This document shows, piece after piece, positions 57,595-64,000 of a stretch of 64,000 bases of DNA (positions are counted from its first letter, which is position 1; each line of letters begins with the position of its first letter). The notes under the pieces are model-generated. The model had not been told where the DNA came from. It worked only from the letters and a program-made list of their open reading frames with translations, and did not search any database. Source of the DNA: Siphonodentalium dalli. Lineage: Eukaryota > Mollusca > Scaphopoda > Gadilida > Siphonodentaliidae. Position numbers and translations under genes: made by a program. The stretch covers positions 41,677,835-41,741,834 of the forward strand of contig CP136066.1 in NCBI GenBank assembly GCA_032622095.1. The letters run 5' to 3'.

Positions 57595-58015
57595 TAAAAT
57601 GCGTATGTCAATTGATACGACGTGTTGTCCGAGTGTAGTCTGAGACAGCCGAGTCAGCCACCGGTTCGTTAATTAGGTGCTGCTCGGCGTGACAGTTTGC
57701 AGTAGGTCCCCTTTTGCGGAGATATTTGCGAAAGTCCCCGAATTCGCGGAGGTCCCCTAAAATGGTCGAAATATGTTGATTTTTAATGAGGGAACGGGTG
57801 CGTATATATCAATTGATACGTATTTTAAAGAGGTTAGTCGGATACAGCCGAGTCCCCCACGGTTCGTTTATTTGTGCTGATCGGTGTGACAATTTGCAGT
57901 AGGTCCCTATTTGCCGAGGTCCCCGAATTCGCGGAGTTCCCCTAAAATGGTCGATATATGTTGATTTTAATCAGGGAACGAGTGCGTAAATGTCAATTGA
58001 TACGTATTTTAAACA
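57595..58015. repeat. about 205 bp tandem duplication
   Basis: 'TCAATTGATACG', 'ACAGCCGAGTC-CCACGGTTCG', 'GACA-TTTGCAGTAGGTCCC' and 'CGAATTCGCGGAGGTCCCCT' are present twice in order, the second copy slightly diverged. A CAT trinucleotide run follows at 58062-58088. Confidence 0.85.
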
Positions 58016-58259
58016 AATACCGACACGGTCATCATAATAGTGGTTTGTTCTATCAATCATATCATCGTCATCATCATCATCATCATCATAATACGGAACA
58101 AGTCTTGCGACTTTTCGTCCAATAACATTATTTGCAATGTTTGTTTACAAATATATGTTTCGTCATTCGATATTTACTTGTGAGTCACTTGAACATATTA
58201 CTAACTAATTCTTGTCGTCGAACTCGTATTTTATTTAATAGAAGAATGAGTCTATGTAT

Positions 58260-58480
58260 AATTTGAATTGATCGAGTGTTGGAGCCTCAACCGCGAAGTC
58301 TGGCAGCGGTTCGAGGCGAGCAACCGCCCTCGCGGGAAACGCGTCCGAGGTTTCCCGCTCTTTAGGCGAAAAGCGGGAACGAGAAATCTCCCGTCGGTGA
58401 GTGAGATTCGTGAGTCGGGCCTCAGAGGCGAAAAGTCGTTGCACGGGCGCAGCTATTTACCACCCTCTGCGTGAAGAAAT
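58260..58480. other. CpG-rich patch with a small hairpin
   Basis: A sharply GC- and CpG-richer 200 bp than its surroundings, with GCGGGAAAC..GTTTCCCGC forming a hairpin and a second AAGCGGGAA. Overlapping frames of about 70 codons on both strands reflect the composition. It could be a retroelement part or a regulatory patch; no identity is claimed. Confidence 0.4.
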
Positions 58481-58529
58481 ATTTTCCTATGGCCTTGTTA
58501 ACAATGGGCATTTGTAGCTTTTTTATCTC

Positions 58530-58912
58530 ACCTGAGACGAAGTCTCCGGTGGAGCTATAGTCATCACTCCTCGTCCGTCGTCCGTCCATCCGTCCGTCAG
58601 TCCGTCCATCCGTCCGTCAACAATTCTTTGAACATCTTCTCCTCCCAATCCATAAGCCCGATTTGGTTCATATTTGGTGTGGATGTTCCCTAGGTGACTC
58701 TCATTCAGATTTGTTCAAATGAGGTCACTGGGTCAAATAGTTCCGAAGCCAGGGCCATAACTCTGTAATTCTTACAACGACTTCTCAAATTTCATTGGGC
58801 CGAATGGGTTCATATTTGATACAAAGGGTCCTTGGGGGACTGTTATTCAGATTTGTTCAAATGATGTCACTGGGTCGAATGTGGGCGGAGCCAGTGACTT
58901 AACTCAAAACAA
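58530..58912 (-). mobile_element. pearl-like modular element, family 1, reversed copy
   Basis: Reads AGCTCACC-type end (TCTCACCTGAGACGAAGTCT, CCGGTGGAGCTATAGTC), then a CGTCCGTCCATCC run, then two modules with 'GGTTCATATTTGGTGTGG' and 'CAAATGAGGTCACTGGGTC'. Opposite orientation to the copies at 12.8 and 13.8 kb. Confidence 0.7.
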
Positions 58913-59540
58913 AAAGGTTGTTAAATTCGGATTTTTGGAATTTTCACCTTACTCAATTTAACAAACAAAAAATTAATTTTGTAATCATTTTATAAAATTT
59001 GAAAACAAAATGACACCATTATAACATCTGCAGAGTTATGAAACTTTAATCTTCTGAAATTACAGAAATATTCCTTTACCCATCCCCCTCCCACGTGGCC
59101 CAGACCCACCCAATCCCATACCCCACCCCACACACACACCCCGCAGTGGACTGCACCCAACCAACATCCCTTCCAAATCTCCAGCTTCCACTTAATACCT
59201 GTTCTATTAAAGTTGCAGATATATCTTTGTGGATAGATGGAGAGAGACACAGGTCATTAATCTAGATTATAATAATATGTCATCTAGCAGCTGGCCTTCT
59301 GTAAAATTCCTAAAATCCACATGTTATACCCAGTAAGAGCAATGACTCCCAGGAGGCTAGCAATATTTGTTTATCAGATACCACCTGTTTAACTCTCCCA
59401 TGTATTATGATGCTCATTTATCAACTATGACAGGTTAAGGCTGGCAGACATTATTAGCCCCACAGACTATTTTAATTATATGCATTGTGCTCCTAGATAT
59501 TTCATTCCATCATATGTTTATAACAACCCCTTGTCAAGTT
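58913..59540. other. spacer, nothing recognised
   Basis: A C/A-rich low-complexity stretch lies around 59080-59160. No gene is seen. Confidence 0.45.
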
Positions 59541-59544
59541 GTCT

Positions 59545-59870
59545 TGATAATTTGCTATTATGTTTGTGGGGCTGCTGAAATGCTATGATGTTGGTAGGGC
59601 AAACTGATGCTGTTGAGAAACATTACTGATATTTTTAATTGCACTCATACATTGTATGGTACTAGTACACAGTGTCGACATCCGGATTGACCACTCGTCG
59701 ATTTGATAATTTGCTATTATGTTTGTGGGGCTGCTGAAATGCTATGATGTTGGTTGGGCAAACTGATGCTGTTGAGAAACATTACTTCTATTTTTATGTG
59801 TACTCATACATTGTATGGTACACAGTGTCAACATCCAGATTGACCACTCGTCGATCGTAAATGTTCATCT
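59545..59870. repeat. about 158 bp tandem duplication
   Basis: 'GATAATTTGCTATTATGTTT' to 'GATTGACCACTCGTCGA' is present twice, nearly identical. The end of each unit is a fragment of the family 2 pearl-like terminus (CCGGATTGACCACTCGTCG). Confidence 0.9.
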
Positions 59871-60339
59871 GTCTATCTACGTCTGTAGACAATTTACGCA
59901 TGGTGCGATAACTGAAATGTTATCTATCTGATCAGTACCAATTTTTTTATATATGAGGTTCTCAGCACATGAAAAACATTTTTATATATTTTTATTTAGA
60001 TTGAACTCCTTGTTTATATATCATTCTAATTTTACATTTCCAGGTTTTTGATAAAGCACCTCTCACCTCCTATCATGTTTGGTACTGATCAGTTGATAAT
60101 TTTGTAAAATATTAACCTCTTTTACCCATTCGATGACATTTTACGTTTCCCGTTATTAATTGACTATATTATTTTTTATATCTGACATCGCAAATTGCAC
60201 CAACAAAAATAGAACTGCTTACACTGTGGAAGTGGTGACAGGCTCTATAGTTTTTATGTTATATTAACCCTTCCCTTTTAACCCATAAATTAAAATAATT
60301 TGTGTTGTAATGTTCATTTGTCTATATTACTTTAGTACA
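59871..60339. other. spacer with decayed family 2 debris
   Basis: 'CGTCTGTAGACAATTTACGC' and 'GCGATAACTGAAATGTT' resemble the family 2 element end in reverse. Nothing else was recognised. Confidence 0.4.
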
Positions 60340-62110
60340 GCATATATTATTATTATTTACATTTAAGAAACGCATTCTACATAATGTTCCAATGCGCTTT
60401 ACAAGTAAATACAATAAAAACACATAAAACTATAAAAATACAAACAATAGGCCTACTACTATTAAATACAATTTGGTAAAGATGTAACGAAAATTACTGT
60501 AAAATTAAAGCTAAAGAAAATTTAAATTTCAGTAAAAAATTAGAAGTTTGATTTATAAAAAACAAATTAAGATAAAAGTTTAAATTATAACTTTAACAAC
60601 GGTGTGTATTGAAATAACAACTGCAATAAGATTTCCAAAAATAACGATCTATAAATTGAAACATTTTTTGAAAAGATTGGTTTTCAGTTTTTTCTTAAAT
60701 TCGGAGGTTGTTTTTGAACGTCTAATCTTTAACGGTAGTCCATTCCAAATCTGGATAGATGTCTCTTGGAAGCATTTTTCACCATAACGTCTGTCTGGTT
60801 TCCGGATGTTGGTTAGGTCTAGTAGACCACACGCACTTGAACGGGTAACTCTGTCACACGATTTCAGGATAAACATGTCTGTTATGTATGACGGTACTTG
60901 TTTTCTGAGGGATTTAAAAACGATCACAGCACATTTAAACTGCATCCTGAATTCGAACGTCATTATGTGATTATGAATTAGAACTCGTGTTATGTGGTCA
61001 AACTTCGAAATGTTCCCAATAAGCCGAGCACAGTTATTCAATAACAGGTTGATTCTTTTAATGTTCCCTTTTGTCAAATTTGTAAGAAGTGAGTTGAGAC
61101 TGTCCACGCGCGCTACCACTAAGGTGAGAACAGCATGCTTTATCGCCTTCGGGCTCAAATGACATTTAACTCTCCACAGGCACCATAGGTGAAAATAACG
61201 CGACTTCAACAAATTGTTAACTGTCACGGTCATCGACATAGTATTATCAAAATAGGGGCCCAGGTTTTGAATTTCCGAACTTGAGTCAATTATAGAGTCA
61301 GCAAGCTGAATTTGAAATTTGGCGTCTGCTTGTCCATTTACAGTCTCTGACAACACTTTTAACGAATATCGAGATCCTATCACAAGAAATTCTGACTTAT
61401 CATCGTTAAGTTTGAGTTTATTTAGTTCCATCCAATTTGTAATATCCAGGTAACATTGTTGAAGGCGAGCTTTGGCGAGATGGTAACCGTTTGACTCTTT
61501 TCTAGAAAACTCGATGTATATTTGAGTGTCATCCGCGTACATATGATATTTTACACGATGTTTCTGTGAGATCTGTCCCAACGGTAAAGTATAAACTAAA
61601 AATAGAAGAGGGCCCAATATTGAGCCTTGGGGAACACCGATGTCCAGGTCCACACATTCAGAGTAAGAATTTCCAATAACGACCTTTTGCTTCCGCAGTC
61701 TCAGATATGATGCAAACCATTAATTTTTTTCAGAATTGGTGTAACGATTGCCGTTTTCTGGTTTCATTTCATCAGGCACTATCCCGGTAGTTAGCGAGTT
61801 GTTTATAATTCGTTGAAATATTGGAGCGATAATATGCAACACACAGTCATTTTCCACGAACTTTGTAGGAATCGGATCCAGAGAACACGATTTACTCTTC
61901 ATCTCAGAAACTAATTTCACGACGTCAGCTTCTGTTAACAGTGAGAAATCGCTCATACTAATGTCACATGCGAATGGTCGGATATATTCTCCCACGTCGG
62001 TTTCACACGACAAGCTATTTCTAATCATGTCTATTTTGTCACTGAAAAAATTGACAAATCGATTGGCGAGTTCGGTGTCGTTGTTGCGCCGGGGAAGTTG
62101 TACCTGATAT
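60340..62110 (-). mobile_element. L2-like LINE, 5' truncated and internally deleted
   Basis: A minus-strand non-LTR element whose 3' tail (TAATAATAATA-type, 60345-60365) lies at the low-coordinate end. Coding remnants run from 62028 to 60649. Upstream parts (endonuclease) are absent. Confidence 0.8.
60649..62028 (-). pseudogene. L2-like reverse transcriptase with a missing middle
   Basis: The first block (62028-61720) reads 'LTEADVVKLVSEMKSKSCSL' and 'IIAPIFQRIINNSLTTGIVP', the region before the RT core. A shift of frame then gives 'KTAIVTPILKK' and the reading breaks. The second block resumes just upstream of 61653 with 'WFASYLRLRKQ' and then 'IGVPQGSILGPLLFLVYTLP' and the catalytic 'YHMYADDTQIYI'. 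It is followed by the C-terminal part typical of L2/CR1-group elements ('NSLLTNL', 'NNCARLIGN', 'IWNGLPLKIR', 'FKKKLKTNLFKKCF'), a continuous 334-codon frame. In related elements about 120-130 residues, including the first RT motifs, lie between the two blocks, so an internal deletion removed them. Confidence 0.85.
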
Positions 62111-62162
62111 ACTGTAATTCAACATAAAAACTCTAGATTATGATTCCGATCATAGCAATTAA

Positions 62163-62214
62163 CTATCGCCAAGGGATGGGTTAAACATCTGCCGATTATG
62201 ATCGGCCTCTCGTT
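62163..62214 (-). repeat. 52 bp dispersed repeat with palindromic core, copy 3
   Basis: Reverse complement of 11846-11897, with GCCGATTATGATCGGC as the core (slightly changed). It directly adjoins a decayed GCAGAATGAGGTC-family hairpin. Confidence 0.7.
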
Positions 62215-62316
62215 AGGAAATGAGGTCCCCAGAGGGTCAATTCGTTGATGATATTTCACCTTGGGGAACAGTGTCATTAAATTCACCTTTTGGGGACCTC
62301 ATTCTGCAAAGATCAG
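62215..62316. mobile_element. decayed hairpin of the GCAGAATGAGGTC family
   Basis: 'AATGAGGTCCCCAGAGGGTC' and 'TTTTGGGGACCTCATTCTGC' form the arms. Related to 32105-32359 and 7480-7595. Confidence 0.65.
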
Positions 62317-63119
62317 ACATACCAAATACAGACTTGGCTGTTCCAATATTATTTTCTTAACCACCACTTATCCAGGTGAAATCATATCCTATTGAATATG
62401 GGGGGTATATTGATAATACAAGATGAATGGATCTCATAGATGGAGATTCACATTTGTTCTAATAGGGGCAGAGCTAAGAGAATTAACTCTCCTCTATCCT
62501 GTTTGGTACTGGTATAATAATATTTATTTCTAGGCAGCCTGGGTGGGGGCAATGTTTGAGGCAATGGGGAGGGAGTGTAGAGGGGTGGAGTTTTGACCCC
62601 CTACTTTGATCAAAATTTAAACAGTTGAAACGTTCATGCCTGATAGAACATTTGTTGTAGAATAGATATTCACATAAAAAATAGGTTAGAATTGTTCTCA
62701 TAGTTTGGTTTTATTTTCCAACATGTATGTTTTTATACCAACAGTCCATATGTTCCTACTTCAGGTTAAACTGTTGGACCAAATTGGCCACAAATTTTAA
62801 CTTTATGGGTTAGTAAGTTTCAAACGTTTGAGAGAGAGCTTGAAGTAATGGTACCAGTTGTAAAATTCAACCTAAGAGGGATGTGCAAAATGATTTTTGT
62901 GAACTTAGTGCTGTGGTATGGTTGTCTTCTTTAAAAGGTAAGAGGTTGGAGATTTGTCAGTGGTGTGCAATTAGAAATTTCAAGTTGAAGAGCCCTGCTC
63001 AACGGAGAACCTGCAGCTATGTCCATGTTTAGAACTACTTGTCTTAAGTGATATTGTCACATACTGACTCTTGTAGTCTTCAGAGTCCCAGTCTTTTCAG
63101 TCTTTACAGTCTGGTGAGC
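62317..63119. other. spacer and LINE 3' flank
   Basis: Nothing coding. From about 63060 the sequence matches 12236-12310 in reverse and is probably the 3' untranslated part of the LINE fragment that follows. Confidence 0.45.
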
Positions 63120-63435
63120 AACCCACAGTCATTAACTCTCTTGTATTATGTCCTCTTGTTCTTCTAATAGGTCACAGGCATTGATATTGTAATGACCATT
63201 CAACAGTTTATATACCTCGATTAGATCTCCTCTAAATCTTCGATATTTTAAAGACATCAGATTGAGTCTTATCATTCGGTCTCGGTAGCATAGAGTTTTG
63301 ATTTGACGAACTAGTTTCGTTGCTTTTCTTTGTATTTCTCTAACACAATGCTTTGATATTTGTGATGTGGCCTCCATGCAGAGTTACAGTATTCGATGAT
63401 AGGTCTCACCATGCTTATGTAGAGCGATTAGAAAG
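63120..63435 (-). pseudogene. LINE reverse-transcriptase C-terminal fragment
   Basis: Minus-strand reading begins at about 63430 with 'LYISMVRPIIEYCNSAWRPH'. After a one-base frame change it continues 'CVREIQRKATKLVRQIK' and 'LMSLKYRRFRGDLIEVYKLL' followed by NGHY. These are the classic tail segments downstream of the RT catalytic core in CR1/Jockey-group LINEs. The catalytic part is missing, so this is a dead fragment. Different family from the element at 60340-62110. Confidence 0.8.
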
Positions 63436-64000
63436 TGTCGATGTCCAAGTTCGTGAAAGTTCTATTGACTATGCCGATTATTTGAGAAGCTTTATTGTTT
63501 TAGGATATTGTAGGAAGCAGGGAAGGATCCAGATAATTTTTGGGGACACCTGTTCTGTATTTGAGTATGTGCCCATATAAATTTGGATGTTAAAATATTC
63601 AGTACTGGATACTTGATTGTGCAAATAAAGGCTCCATATTATAGACTATATATCATCTGCGGGCTGATGATTTGCATTACTAGTACATTTTGTTGAATTA
63701 TAGAAAAATTCCTTGAAAATATGGAAGATCCAACTTGAATAAATACTATCTACACGGAATTTGGGGACATTTGGGTCTCTATAGTTTGGGCACCCAAACC
63801 TGTAACAGGTATCAAAACATCCCTGGATCCTTCTCTGGTAGGAAGGCTAATCTGGTCGTGTCAAATTGAACTATAGCGATGGGACAACACATTTCGGGTT
63901 TTCGTGGGGTGTGTATTCGCTGGATGTCTTATAGTTGCAGTATGTAACTATTATGACCGCGTTAATTGCGTTCGATGTTTAGGTATGAACAATGACTGGG
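63436..64000. other. spacer, nothing recognised
   Basis: A 75-codon plus-strand frame (63353-63580) overlaps the LINE fragment and shows no domain. Confidence 0.45.

Overview
The window is eukaryotic, AT-rich and almost entirely non-coding: introns, spacer DNA and dispersed repeats. The best guess is a lophotrochozoan, most likely a mollusc. The reasons are long introns with canonical GT..AG junctions, decayed non-LTR retrotransposons (one L2-like), many MITEs, and repeats built like the bivalve 'pearl' elements (tandem inner modules, then a GGAC-type microsatellite, then a conserved end). I see no bacterial operons, rRNA, tRNA or CRISPR.

The only convincing host genes are two paralogues of a secreted protein, transcribed divergently. 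The minus-strand gene occupies about 23.0 to 10.7 kb: exon 1 (signal peptide) 22828-23022, exon 2 16078-16764, last exon 10718-11242, all joined in phase 0, about 468 residues. The plus-strand gene starts at 46.6 kb: exon 1 46643-46843, exon 2 55548-56136, with the rest beyond the window. Exons 1 and 2 of the two genes align without difficulty. The general pattern (signal peptide, long helix, amphipathic strands, a closing 'hydrophobic - PLGG - strand - FG' end, about 470 residues) suggests the BPI/LBP (TULIP) lipid-binding superfamily. That assignment is an inference from pattern, not a search result.

Layout. 0-4.2 kb: spacer with MITEs and a hairpin. 4.2-6.8 kb: decayed LINE (minus). 7-10 kb: palindromic MITEs and hairpins. 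10.7-23 kb: minus gene; its introns hold pearl-like repeats and an exact 25 x 33 bp minisatellite. 23-33 kb: spacer with repeats, a LINE tail and several double-hairpin TTAA MITEs. 34.0-38.9 kb: a 5 kb foldback element with arms of about 2.2 kb made of ATGGCGGC-bearing modules. 39-46.5 kb: spacer. 46.6-56.1 kb: plus gene; its first intron carries nested insertions including a second, shorter foldback. 56-64 kb: repeats, an L2-like LINE with an internal deletion and another LINE fragment.

The most unusual signals are a two-level palindromic TTAA MITE family (one remnant ends 22 bp before an exon), a paired CGCTCTTTAT motif at 41-46 bp spacing in seven places, the modular foldback elements, a nested insertion with a readable empty site, and three unrelated repeat families sharing one architecture.
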